From positions 310,001 through 374,000 of the forward strand of contig CBDDYU010000001.1 of NCBI GenBank assembly GCA_965235655.1: 64,000 nucleotides of DNA, written 5' to 3'. This document shows positions 44,190 through 53,360 of the stretch, piece after piece (position 1 is the first letter of the stretch; every line of letters starts with the position of its first letter). The notes beneath the pieces are model-generated. The model worked only from the letters and a program-made list of their open reading frames with translations, was not told where the DNA came from and did no database searches. The stretch is from CBDDYU01 sp965235655 (lineage in GTDB: Bacteria > Pseudomonadota > Alphaproteobacteria > Pelagibacterales > Pelagibacteraceae). The position numbers and the translations under genes were made by a program.

Positions 44190-46820
44190 TTATTCTTCCG
44201 TATCGTCAGTTAAACATACAGCTGAAACAACTTTTTCACCTGAATCTAATTTAAATATTCTCACACCTTGAGTATTTCTACCTGTAATTCTTATTTCACT
44301 TGCATTACATCTGATCATTTGTCCCTGATCAGTAATAAGCATAACATCATCTTTATGATTTGTTGAGAATGAAGCCGCAATATTTCCATTTCTCTCAGAA
44401 GTAATAATGTTGATAATACCCTGGCCGCCTCTACCACTTTCTCTAAATTCGTAAGATGAAGAACGTTTTCCATAACCGTTTTCTGTAACAGTTAAAATAA
44501 ATTGCTCTTTAGATTTAAATTCATTAAATTTTTTATCACTCAAATCAATAGTCGATTCATTATCAGTATCATCATCACTTCTAGATTTTTTTAAGTATGC
44601 TCTTGCTTCATCTGAAGTAATTTTAACGTGATTTAATACCGTTAAAGAAATGACTTTGTCATCTTTTTTTAAGCTAATGCCTCTAATGCCTTTAGAAGAT
44701 CTACCTTTAAATACTCTAATTTTGCTTGAATTAACTCTAAGACTTTTTCCAAGATAAGTATTTAACATCACATCCTCATCTTTTTTTATAATTTTAACGC
44801 TAACAATATGATCATCCTTATCAAGCTTCATGGCAATTTTTCCATTAGCTTGAATATTTTCAAAATCCAAAAGGCTATTTTTTCTAATTTTTCCCTGAGC
44901 AGTTACAAAAATTAAATAAATATCTTTCCAGGTGTCGGTATCTGCCGGTAAGGGCATAATAGAACTGATATGAGCATCGCTTGATAACGGGAAAAGGTTG
45001 TGTAATGCCTTACCCTTAGAAACATTAGATCCTTCAGGTATTTTCCAAGCTTTTAATCTGTAAACAAGTCCTTTATTTGAAAAAAAGAGTACCGGAGTTA
45101 TTGTGCTTGCAGAAAATAACTGGGTTACAAAATCTTCTTCTCTTGTAACAATGCCAGTCTTTCCTTTTCCACCTCTTTTTTGTGATCTTATTGATGTTAA
45201 TGGGGTTCTTTTAATGTAACCTTTATTTGTAACAGTAACAACTACTTGCTCGTCTTGAATAACATCCTCAATCTCAACAGTTTCAACACTGCCAATGATT
45301 TTTGTTCTTCTTGGTATAGCAAATTTTTTCTTAATTTCTGATAATTCATTTTTAATTAATGACAAAAGCTCTTTTTTTTCATTAAGAATTTTCTTAAATT
45401 TAACAATCAGGGCATATAAATTTTTTAACTCATCATTAATTTCCGAGTGTCCAATAGCTGTTAATTTTTGTAATCGTAGTTCTAGAATTGCTTTTACCTG
45501 ATGATCGCTTAATTGATATGAATCAATATTAGTTAATTCACTAACTTCAATAATATTTTTATCTATATTTGATTTTTTAAAATTCCATTTCTTTTTTAAA
45601 AGAGCAGTTTTTGCATCTGAAGGATCTTTTGCATTTCTAATGATTGAAATAATTTCATCAATATTTTCAATTGAAATAAATAAACCAATTAAAATGTGAA
45701 CTCTATCTTTAGCTTTTTTTAAATCGTAAAGAGTTCGTTTAGTTATGATTTTTTCTCTAAAATCTACAAAAATTTTAATGAATTTTTTTAGGTCAAGTAA
45801 CTCTGGTTTTTTTTCATTAATTGCCAAAGTATTGAAACCAAAAGAACTTTGAAGAGGAGAATATTTATATAATTGATTTATTATTATATTTTCAGACACC
45901 CCTTTTCTAACTTCAATTACTATTCTAACTCCATCCTTATTTGACTCATCTCTTAAATCAGAGACGCCCTCTATTTTTTTATCTCTTACTAGTAAGGCTA
46001 TTTTTTCAATTAAAACTGTTTTGTTAACTTGATACGGAACAGATTTTATAATAATTTTTTTTCTATCTTTTAAACCATCTTCAACTTCGACCTCACCTCT
46101 AATTTTTATAGAACCCCTTCCCTTTTCGTATCCATTTTTTATTTCTTCTTTACCAATAATAATTCCACCAGTTGGAAAATCCGGTCCAGGAATTTTTTTC
46201 ATTAATTCTTTTATACTTATGTCATTATTATCTATGTAGTCCAAAGTGGCATCTATAACTTCACCAAGGTTATGAGGAGGAATATTTGTAGCCATTCCAA
46301 CAGCTATACCGCCAGCACCATTAACTAAAAGATTGGGATATTGAGCGGGCAAAACTACAGGTTCAAGCTCTGTGTCATCATAATTATTTTGAAAATCTAC
46401 CGTTTCTTTATCTATATCGGATATTAAAAATTCAGCAATTTTTGCTAGTCTAGTTTCTGTATATCTCATTGCAGCAGCTCTATCGCCATCCAAGGAACCA
46501 AAGTTACCTTGTCCATCAAGAAGTGTAACACTCATAGAAAAATCTTGAGCAAGTCTTACAAGGGCATCATAAACTGCTTGATCACCATGTGGATGATATT
46601 TACCAATAACATCACCAACAACCCTTGCTGATTTTCTAAACTGTTTAGACCAATCGTAGCCACCTTTGTACATTGCGTAAATGATTCTTCTATGAACAGG
46701 TTTCAAACCATCTCTAGCATCTGGTAAAGCTCTGGAAACAATTACACTCATCGCGTACGATAAGTAGGATGATTTCATTTCATCCGTAATATTTCTATTT
46801 CCAACTTTTTTTATGATCAT
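44190..46820 (-). CDS. gyrA: DNA gyrase subunit A
   Basis: An 876-residue type II topoisomerase subunit. The N-terminal block MSSYLSYAMSVIVSRALPD-type sequence is present (SSYLSYAMSVIVSRALP), the quinolone-region GKYHPHGDQAVYDAL follows, the catalytic Tyr is in AAMRYTETRL, and the GyrA box is QKRGGKG near residue 555, which distinguishes it from ParC. Six C-terminal beta-pinwheel repeats follow. ssb lies 15 bases upstream on the same strand. Confidence 0.96.
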   Translation of the reverse strand: MIIKKVGNRNITDEMKSSYLSYAMSVIVSRALPDARDGLKPVHRRIIYAMYKGGYDWSKQFRKSARVVGDVIGKYHPHGDQAVYDALVRLAQDFSMSVTLLDGQGNFGSLDGDRAAAMRYTETRLAKIAEFLISDIDKETVDFQNNYDDTELEPVVLPAQYPNLLVNGAGGIAVGMATNIPPHNLGEVIDATLDYIDNNDISIKELMKKIPGPDFPTGGIIIGKEEIKNGYEKGRGSIKIRGEVEVEDGLKDRKKIIIKSVPYQVNKTVLIEKIALLVRDKKIEGVSDLRDESNKDGVRIVIEVRKGVSENIIINQLYKYSPLQSSFGFNTLAINEKKPELLDLKKFIKIFVDFREKIITKRTLYDLKKAKDRVHILIGLFISIENIDEIISIIRNAKDPSDAKTALLKKKWNFKKSNIDKNIIEVSELTNIDSYQLSDHQVKAILELRLQKLTAIGHSEINDELKNLYALIVKFKKILNEKKELLSLIKNELSEIKKKFAIPRRTKIIGSVETVEIEDVIQDEQVVVTVTNKGYIKRTPLTSIRSQKRGGKGKTGIVTREEDFVTQLFSASTITPVLFFSNKGLVYRLKAWKIPEGSNVSKGKALHNLFPLSSDAHISSIMPLPADTDTWKDIYLIFVTAQGKIRKNSLLDFENIQANGKIAMKLDKDDHIVSVKIIKKDEDVMLNTYLGKSLRVNSSKIRVFKGRSSKGIRGISLKKDDKVISLTVLNHVKITSDEARAYLKKSRSDDDTDNESTIDLSDKKFNEFKSKEQFILTVTENGYGKRSSSYEFRESGRGGQGIINIITSERNGNIAASFSTNHKDDVMLITDQGQMIRCNASEIRITGRNTQGVRIFKLDSGEKVVSAVCLTDDTEE

Positions 46821-46835
46821 TAACTTTAGAAAATA

Positions 46836-47285
46836 TTAAAAAGGAACTTCGTCATCTAATCCCGATGAAGGAATAGGTTCATCCGATGGTAATGAGCTAG
46901 AAGATGATTGATCAGACATTGAACCACCTTGGTTACCGCCGCCCAACATTTTTAATGTTGAATTATAACCCTGTAATACTATTTGCGTACTATATTTTTC
47001 TTGTCCGTTATTATCAGTATATTTATTTGTTGAAAGTTGGCCCTCTATATAAACCTGAGCACCTTTTTTAAGATATTGTTGCACAACATTGACTAATCCT
47101 TCGTTAAAAATAACTACTCTGTGCCATTCTGTTTTTTCTTTTTTTTCGCCTGAATTCTTATCTTTCCAGTTTTCACTTGTAGCTACACTAAGTCTAGCAA
47201 CACTTTTTCCATTTTGCATTTGCTTAACTTCTGGATCGTTACCCAATCTACCTATTAATAAAACTTTATTTAAACTACCCGCCAT
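46836..47285 (-). CDS. ssb: Single-stranded DNA-binding protein
   Basis: A 149-residue SSB. The OB fold starts LNKVLLIGRLGNDPEV and includes WHRVVIFNEGLV and GAQVYIEGQLSTNKY; a Gly/Gln/Ser-rich linker follows, and the acidic tip DDEVPF that binds partner proteins is intact. It diverges from uvrA, an arrangement common in alphaproteobacteria, where the shared region often carries an SOS operator. Confidence 0.96.
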   Translation of the reverse strand: MAGSLNKVLLIGRLGNDPEVKQMQNGKSVARLSVATSENWKDKNSGEKKEKTEWHRVVIFNEGLVNVVQQYLKKGAQVYIEGQLSTNKYTDNNGQEKYSTQIVLQGYNSTLKMLGGGNQGGSMSDQSSSSSLPSDEPIPSSGLDDEVPF

Positions 47286-47311
47286 ATAATTATATTATCT
47301 CTTATTTTTTA

Positions 47312-47358
47312 ATGTTAAATGAATATCTTTTATATCATATACCGCATGTTAAATGAAT
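47312..47358. repeat. Two 13-bp direct repeats in the ssb-uvrA gap
   Basis: ATGTTAAATGAAT occurs at 47312-47324 and 47346-47358, 34 bases apart (about three helical turns), between divergent ssb and uvrA. No alphaproteobacterial LexA box (GTTC-N7-GTTC) is seen, so the repeat is a candidate alternative operator. Confidence 0.6.
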
Positions 47359-47383
47359 TAAATTACATATATCCACAATCTAA

Positions 47384-50260
47384 ATGATGAAAAAAATTGT
47401 TGTTAAAGGTGCAAAAGAGCACAATTTAAAAAATTTATCAGTAGAAATACCAAGAGATCAACTTGTAGTCATTACAGGACTGTCTGGATCGGGAAAATCT
47501 TCATTAGCCTTTGATACAATTTATGCTGAAGGCCAAAGAAGATACGTCGAAAGCTTATCTGCATACGCAAGGCAATTTCTGGACCGCATGAAAAAACCAA
47601 ATGTGGATCTAATTGAAGGTTTGTCACCAGCTATTTCTATAGAACAAAAAACAACCTCTAAAAATCCTCGCTCTACAGTTGCTACTGTTACTGAAATTTA
47701 TGATTATATGAGAGTCTTATACGCGCGTGTTGGTACACCCTTTTCTCCATTTACAAATTTACCAATTAAATCACAAACAATATCTGAAATGGTAGACAAA
47801 ATATTAGAGTTACCACAGCCTTCAAGAATATCAATTTTTTCGCCAATCGTTCGGGGACGTAAAGGTGAATATAAAAAAGAAATTCTTGGTTTAAAAAAAA
47901 GAGGTTTTTCAAAAATTAAAATTGATGGTGAAATTTTTGATACCGATGATACACCAAATTTAAATAAAAAAATTACTCATAATATTGAAGTTTTAGTCGA
48001 TAAACTTTTAAATAAAAAAAATGAACAAAAAAGATTGGCTGAAAGTTTAGAAAGTGCCTTGAGTCTTTCAGATGGACTTGTCTATGTGGAGCACGTTAAT
48101 GAAAATATTCCCACACAACATCAAAAAATAGAAAAATTAGTTTTTTCATCAAAATTTGCGTGTCCTGAAAGTGGTTTCACAATAGAAGAAATAGAACCAA
48201 GATTGTTCTCTTTTAATAGTCCTTATGGAGCTTGTCCTGAATGTGAGGGTCTAGGTGTTGATTTATATATTGATCCTAAATTAGTAGTACCAGATGATAG
48301 AAAATCTCTTATTGATGGAGCCATTAAACCTTGGGCAACATCATCCAGTTTATACTATGCTCAAACTTTAGCTTCTTTAGCAAAACATTATAATTTTTCA
48401 TTAAATGACGATTGGAAAAAATTACCTAAAAAAATTCAAGATATAATTTTATATGGTTCAGATAATGAGGAGATTAAATTTAGTTATGATGATGGGTATG
48501 AAAAGTATTCTAATAAAAAATCATTCGAAGGTGTTATAAATAATTTACAAAGAAAGTATCTGGAAACTGATAGTGACTGGAAAAGAGAAGAAATAAGTCA
48601 ATATCAAAATGAAAAAGAATGTGAACGTTGTAGCGGTCAAAGACTTAAAGAAGAAGCTTTGTGTGTTAAAATAAATCATAAAAATATTAGTGAAGTTGCA
48701 AAATTATCTATTAAAGACGCGCATGAGTGGTTTGGATCTCTATCAATAAAATTAACTGATAGAGAAAATCAAATTGCTACTCATATTTTAAAAGAAATTA
48801 ATGAAAGATTAAATTTCTTAATTAATGTTGGATTAGACTACTTAAATTTATCTCGTGGATCAGGAACACTATCTGGTGGAGAAACTCAAAGAATTAGATT
48901 GGCCTCACAAATTGGATCTGGTCTCACTGGTGTTTTATATGTACTTGATGAGCCTTCTATTGGTCTGCATCAAAAAGACAATATTAAACTACTTAACGCA
49001 TTAAAAAGACTTAGAGATTTAGGTAACACAGTCATTGTAGTTGAACATGATGAAGAGGCAATGTTGCATTCAGATCATATTATAGACATGGGTCCTGGAG
49101 CTGGAATTAATGGTGGAGAAGTTGTGTCTGAAGGAAATTATGAAAAAATTTCAAAAGATCAAAATAGTTTAACTGGAGATTATTTATCGGGAAGAAAATT
49201 TATTTCTTTACCAAAAAATAGAAGGTCAGCTATCAATGGTAAGTATATTGAAATCTTAGGTGCTACTGGAAATAACCTAAAAAATGTTAACGTTAAAATC
49301 CCTTTGGGAACATTTACATGTGTAACTGGCGTATCTGGCAGTGGCAAATCTACTTTGGTTTTGAATACTCTTTACCGTGCCTTAAATTTAATGATTAACA
49401 AAACAATTACAAGAAATATGCCACATCCCTTCAAGGGTATCAAAGGTTATGAATATTTAGATAAAATTATAGATATTGATCAATCACCTATTGGAAGAAC
49501 CCCAAGATCAAACCCGGCTACTTATTCAGGAGCATTCACGCCTATTAGAGATTGGTTTACTGCTTTACCAGAAGCAAAATCAAGAGGTTATAAACCAGGG
49601 AGATTTTCATTTAACGTAAAAGGCGGCAGATGCGAAGCCTGTGAGGGGGATGGTGTAATAACATATGAGATGCATTTCTTGCCAGATGTATATGTTCAAT
49701 GTGATGTTTGTAAGGGAAAAAGATATAATAGAGAAACATTAGAGGTAAGACATAAAGATAAAAATATAGCTGATGTTTTGGACATGTCCGTTGATGAAGG
49801 AACTGATTTTTTTCAAAACATTCCAACCATTAGAGATAAATTATTAACTCTACAAAAAGTTGGTCTTGGTTATATGAAAATTGGTCAGCAAGCAACTACT
49901 CTATCGGGCGGTGAGGCTCAAAGAATTAAGTTAGCAAAAGAATTATCAAAAAGATCGACGGGAAGAACTATTTATATATTAGACGAACCTACAACTGGAT
50001 TGCATGTTCATGACGTTAAAAAACTACTAGAGGTTCTACAGGCTTTCGTGCAAAAGGGTAACACAGTGGTAGTCATCGAACATAATATGGAAGTAATCAA
50101 AACTGCTGATTGGATTGTTGATATAGGTCCAGATGGCGGAGTTAATGGGGGTAATGTTCTATTTCAAGGAACACCGGAACAAATTATTCATTGCAAAGAA
50201 AGTTATACGGGAAATTTTCTGAAGAAAATTTTAGAAAAAAAATATAAAAAAATAGCCTAG
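47384..50260 (+). CDS. uvrA: Excinuclease ABC subunit A
   Basis: A 958-residue twin ABC ATPase that detects DNA damage in nucleotide excision repair. Walker A sites are GLSGSGKSS near residue 33 and GVSGSGKST in the second half, with LSGGETQR and LSGGEAQR signatures and ILDEPTTGLH. The second zinc module is intact (RCEACEG, QCDVCKG). The first reads CPESG then CPECEG, with Ser in place of one Cys, a variant I associate with alphaproteobacteria. With phrB, ogt, xthA, recG and recJ it makes this window rich in repair genes. Confidence 0.96.
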   Translation: MMKKIVVKGAKEHNLKNLSVEIPRDQLVVITGLSGSGKSSLAFDTIYAEGQRRYVESLSAYARQFLDRMKKPNVDLIEGLSPAISIEQKTTSKNPRSTVATVTEIYDYMRVLYARVGTPFSPFTNLPIKSQTISEMVDKILELPQPSRISIFSPIVRGRKGEYKKEILGLKKRGFSKIKIDGEIFDTDDTPNLNKKITHNIEVLVDKLLNKKNEQKRLAESLESALSLSDGLVYVEHVNENIPTQHQKIEKLVFSSKFACPESGFTIEEIEPRLFSFNSPYGACPECEGLGVDLYIDPKLVVPDDRKSLIDGAIKPWATSSSLYYAQTLASLAKHYNFSLNDDWKKLPKKIQDIILYGSDNEEIKFSYDDGYEKYSNKKSFEGVINNLQRKYLETDSDWKREEISQYQNEKECERCSGQRLKEEALCVKINHKNISEVAKLSIKDAHEWFGSLSIKLTDRENQIATHILKEINERLNFLINVGLDYLNLSRGSGTLSGGETQRIRLASQIGSGLTGVLYVLDEPSIGLHQKDNIKLLNALKRLRDLGNTVIVVEHDEEAMLHSDHIIDMGPGAGINGGEVVSEGNYEKISKDQNSLTGDYLSGRKFISLPKNRRSAINGKYIEILGATGNNLKNVNVKIPLGTFTCVTGVSGSGKSTLVLNTLYRALNLMINKTITRNMPHPFKGIKGYEYLDKIIDIDQSPIGRTPRSNPATYSGAFTPIRDWFTALPEAKSRGYKPGRFSFNVKGGRCEACEGDGVITYEMHFLPDVYVQCDVCKGKRYNRETLEVRHKDKNIADVLDMSVDEGTDFFQNIPTIRDKLLTLQKVGLGYMKIGQQATTLSGGEAQRIKLAKELSKRSTGRTIYILDEPTTGLHVHDVKKLLEVLQAFVQKGNTVVVIEHNMEVIKTADWIVDIGPDGGVNGGNVLFQGTPEQIIHCKESYTGNFLKKILEKKYKKIA

Positions 50261-50262
50261 AA

Positions 50263-51165
50263 TTAGGGCGTATTATCTACTTTTTCACTCCAATCACGTT
50301 TAACGTTAAAATAAATTAAAACTGGAGCTGCAACAAAGATTGAAGAGTAAGTACCAATTAACACTCCCCATATTAAAGCAAATGAAAAACCTTTCAAAAT
50401 CTCTCCACCAAAAAAATAAATTGATACTAATGCTAATAAAGTTGTAAGCGAAGTTTTAAGGGTTCTGGATAATGTGGAATTGAGCGATTCATTAATTAAT
50501 TCTTGTAAATCTTTTTGATCATCTTTTTTTAAATATTCACGTATGCGGTCATATATAACAACCGTATCGTTCATAGAATAACCAACAATAGTTAAAACCG
50601 CTGCAACTATTGACAAGCCAAATTCATAGCCAACAACACTAAAAGCACCTATAGTAATAATTACATCATGTACTAAAGCAATGATTGCTCCGAGACTGAA
50701 TTGCCACTCAAATCTTACCCAAATATAAAAAAGCATTAATAATAATGCAATAACAACTGAATAAATTCCTGCTTTTGTTAACTCCTCACTGATTTTTGAC
50801 CCTACTACCTCTACTCTTCTAAAATTAATTGTTTGAGATAAATCTTTTTCTAAATGATTTTTAATTGTGGAAATAAAATTATTATCACCCTTTTTTTCAA
50901 TAGTTGCTAAAAATTCAATATTTGAACCAAACTCTTTTACCTTAACATCGCCTAAATTTAATTTATTTAATGAATTCCTTAAGCGATCCGAACTAAAAGT
51001 ATTATCAAATTTCATTTCAATAACAGTTCCGCCTTTAAAATCTACGCCGTAATTCAATCCTTTAAAGGCAAAGAAAAAAACAGAACTCAAAAATAAAATT
51101 AATGAGATAGAGATAAAAAAAGTTTTATATTTCAAAAAATTATATGTTTTGTCGTAAAAATTCAT
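50263..51165 (-). CDS. secF: Protein translocase subunit SecF
   Basis: A 300-residue six-helix protein. GLNYGVDFKGGTVIE near residue 32 is the first periplasmic-domain signature, and VGYSMNDTVVIYDRIRE marks the fourth helix. SecF with SecD uses proton motive force to help pull proteins through SecYEG. It follows secD by four bases. Confidence 0.95.
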   Translation of the reverse strand: MNFYDKTYNFLKYKTFFISISLILFLSSVFFFAFKGLNYGVDFKGGTVIEMKFDNTFSSDRLRNSLNKLNLGDVKVKEFGSNIEFLATIEKKGDNNFISTIKNHLEKDLSQTINFRRVEVVGSKISEELTKAGIYSVVIALLLMLFYIWVRFEWQFSLGAIIALVHDVIITIGAFSVVGYEFGLSIVAAVLTIVGYSMNDTVVIYDRIREYLKKDDQKDLQELINESLNSTLSRTLKTSLTTLLALVSIYFFGGEILKGFSFALIWGVLIGTYSSIFVAAPVLIYFNVKRDWSEKVDNTP

Positions 51166-51169
51166 AATA

Positions 51170-52726
51170 TTATATTTTAATTAAATCGTTTTTTCGTTTT
51201 TTTATATATTCTGAAGTTAATAACCTTCCAAAAGTATAAGTTGTAAAAAAAGTAGAAAAAATTCCAACCGCAAGAGTAACTGCAAAACCTTTAATTGGAC
51301 CTGTGCCAATAAAATACAAAACAATAGCGGCAATTAAAGTGGTAATATTAGAATCTAAAATAGTTGTTAATACTTTTTTATATGCTGTATCAAAAGCAAT
51401 TAAATTATTATTTTCGACTTTCAGCTCCTCTTTAATTCTTTCATATATTAATACGTTTGAGTCGACAGCCATACCGACTGTCAAAATAATTCCAGCTATC
51501 CCTGGTAACGTTAATGTGGCACCCATAAGAGTGAGAACAGCAATAATTAAAATTAAATTAGCAATTAAAGACACATTGGCGATTAGCCCAAAAATTCGGT
51601 AATTGAATACCATGTAGATAACGACCAAAATAAATCCAATAATTAAAGACAAGACACCTTTCTCAATTGAATCTTTTCCTAAATCTGGACCAACGGTTCT
51701 TTCCTCAATAATATTTAAAGGCGCCGGTAAAGCGCCTGATCTTAATAAAATGGCTAAATTGTTTGCTTCTGGAACTGAAAAATTTCCTGATATTTGACCA
51801 TTCCCAGTAACAATTGCATCTCTAATAACTGGGGCGCTAACAACTTCATTATCTAAAATTATAGCTAAATTTCTTCCAATATTATTTTTTGTTGAAAGAG
51901 CAAATTTTTTAGCACCTAAGTTATCTAATTTAAAGTTTACTACTGAAGAATTGCTAATTTGATCAAAACCTGGCTGCGCATCAATTAAATTTTCTCCTGA
52001 TATAATGATTTTTCTTTCAACGTTATATTTTAATTCCTTGTTATTTGCGGCACTTAACACTTCTGATCCCATTCCATCCTCAGCATTCTGGTTTGAAAGG
52101 AATCTAAAAGTTAATTTTGCTGTTTTTCCTAAAAGTTTTTTAATTTCAGAAGGATCTTTTAAACCTGGTAACTCTACCAAAACCCTATCTACTCCCCTCG
52201 TAACAATGTTGGGTTCCTTAGTTCCTATTTCGTCAACTCTATTACGTACTATCTCGATAGATTGTTCTAATGCATTTTTTTTTATTAAATTAATTAAATC
52301 GGTTGTAAAATTTAACGTAATTATATTAGCATTAATATTAATTTCAAATTCCTTACCTGTTTGATTAATTTTTTGGTTTATTTCGTTGCTATTTAAAATT
52401 TGTAAAATTTTATCTTTATCTTTGAGATCATAGCTAAATGTAATTTTATTTTTATTAATAACAAAATTGTTATAATTTAATTTTTCAGATCTAAGCTTTC
52501 TTCTTATTTCTAAACTTTTAATTTGATATCTTTGCTCAAGTAAGGGAGATGAATCAATTTCTAATAATAAATATGAACCGCCTTGTAAATCAAGACCCAA
52601 ATTTACTTTCTTATTAGAAAAAACAGCTGAATTATTAATATTTATAAAATTTGGAATAAAAAAATAGATTGCGCAAAGTAACAATCCATAGATAGCGAAT
52701 TTTTTAAAACGCGAAAAATATAACAC
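51170..52726 (-). CDS. secD: Protein translocase subunit SecD
   Basis: A 518-residue protein with an N-terminal helix, a large periplasmic P1 region (LGLDLQGGSYLLLEID near residue 43; RNRVDEIGTKEPNI) and five C-terminal helices (GMAVDSNVLIYERIKEEL). Order yajC-secD-secF on the minus strand is the standard operon. Confidence 0.95.
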   Translation of the reverse strand: MLYFSRFKKFAIYGLLLCAIYFFIPNFININNSAVFSNKKVNLGLDLQGGSYLLLEIDSSPLLEQRYQIKSLEIRRKLRSEKLNYNNFVINKNKITFSYDLKDKDKILQILNSNEINQKINQTGKEFEININANIITLNFTTDLINLIKKNALEQSIEIVRNRVDEIGTKEPNIVTRGVDRVLVELPGLKDPSEIKKLLGKTAKLTFRFLSNQNAEDGMGSEVLSAANNKELKYNVERKIIISGENLIDAQPGFDQISNSSVVNFKLDNLGAKKFALSTKNNIGRNLAIILDNEVVSAPVIRDAIVTGNGQISGNFSVPEANNLAILLRSGALPAPLNIIEERTVGPDLGKDSIEKGVLSLIIGFILVVIYMVFNYRIFGLIANVSLIANLILIIAVLTLMGATLTLPGIAGIILTVGMAVDSNVLIYERIKEELKVENNNLIAFDTAYKKVLTTILDSNITTLIAAIVLYFIGTGPIKGFAVTLAVGIFSTFFTTYTFGRLLTSEYIKKRKNDLIKI

Positions 52727-52731
52727 TGAAT

Positions 52732-53013
52732 TTATTTTGGTTCAGTTTTGCTTAGTACGGCTGATATAGATGATTTAATTACTTTAATAGAAAGATTATC
52801 AGATATTTCGAGTTCAACTTTGTCATCCTCTAGAACCCTAGCAACTTTCCCAATCAGACCACCTGCAGCGACAACCATATCCCCTCTTGCAACAGCTTCA
52901 ACCATAGCTTTATGCTCTTTTACTTTTCTTTGCTGAGGCCTAATCAACAAAAAGTAAAAAATTACAAAAATTAATATTAGCGGTATAAATTGACCAATTG
53001 CTTTTGAATCCAT
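52732..53013 (-). CDS. yajC: Preprotein translocase accessory protein YajC
   Basis: A 93-residue protein with one N-terminal membrane segment and the family block LIRPQQRKVKEHKAMVEAV, then GDMVVAAGGLIGKV. It associates with SecDF, whose genes follow five bases later. Confidence 0.94.
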   Translation of the reverse strand: MDSKAIGQFIPLILIFVIFYFLLIRPQQRKVKEHKAMVEAVARGDMVVAAGGLIGKVARVLEDDKVELEISDNLSIKVIKSSISAVLSKTEPK

Positions 53014-53063
53014 GTGGAGTTTTTAAACTATATTATTTAATTAAACAACAATATTTCCTTGTT

Positions 53064-53327
53064 TTAAGGCTTAATTTTAAAGTCTTTAATTTTTTTTGAA
53101 ATTAAAAAATTAGTTAGGTCATTATTAGGTTTTTCAAAAATTAACCAGTCACTGAGTGATTTGTCAGTAAATTCTAAAATTTTTTCAAATTCTAATAGCT
53201 CATTCTCGGATAAACTATTTTGATTTTCTTTAAAAAAACCCCCTAATAATAAATCCATCTCCTTAGTACCTCTGTGTGTAGATCTGAACAGAAGTTTTTT
53301 TCTAAAGTTCTCTATGTTAGTAATCAT
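53064..53327 (-). CDS. sdhE: Succinate dehydrogenase assembly factor (SdhE/DUF339)
   Basis: An 87-residue SdhE-type flavinator that helps attach FAD to the SdhA flavoprotein subunit. The signature RRKLLFRSTHRGTKEMDLLLGGF is present with the RGxxEMD motif. It diverges from recG with a 33-base gap, the usual alphaproteobacterial arrangement. Confidence 0.9.
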   Translation of the reverse strand: MITNIENFRKKLLFRSTHRGTKEMDLLLGGFFKENQNSLSENELLEFEKILEFTDKSLSDWLIFEKPNNDLTNFLISKKIKDFKIKP

Positions 53328-53360
53328 AATTCAATTTTAAAATTAATTTGAAAGATATCA

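Noticed and set aside
48150..48260. Loss of one Cys in the first zinc module of UvrA as something new
   Set aside because: The CPxSG form is, to my knowledge, common in alphaproteobacterial UvrA, so it is not specific to this sequence.
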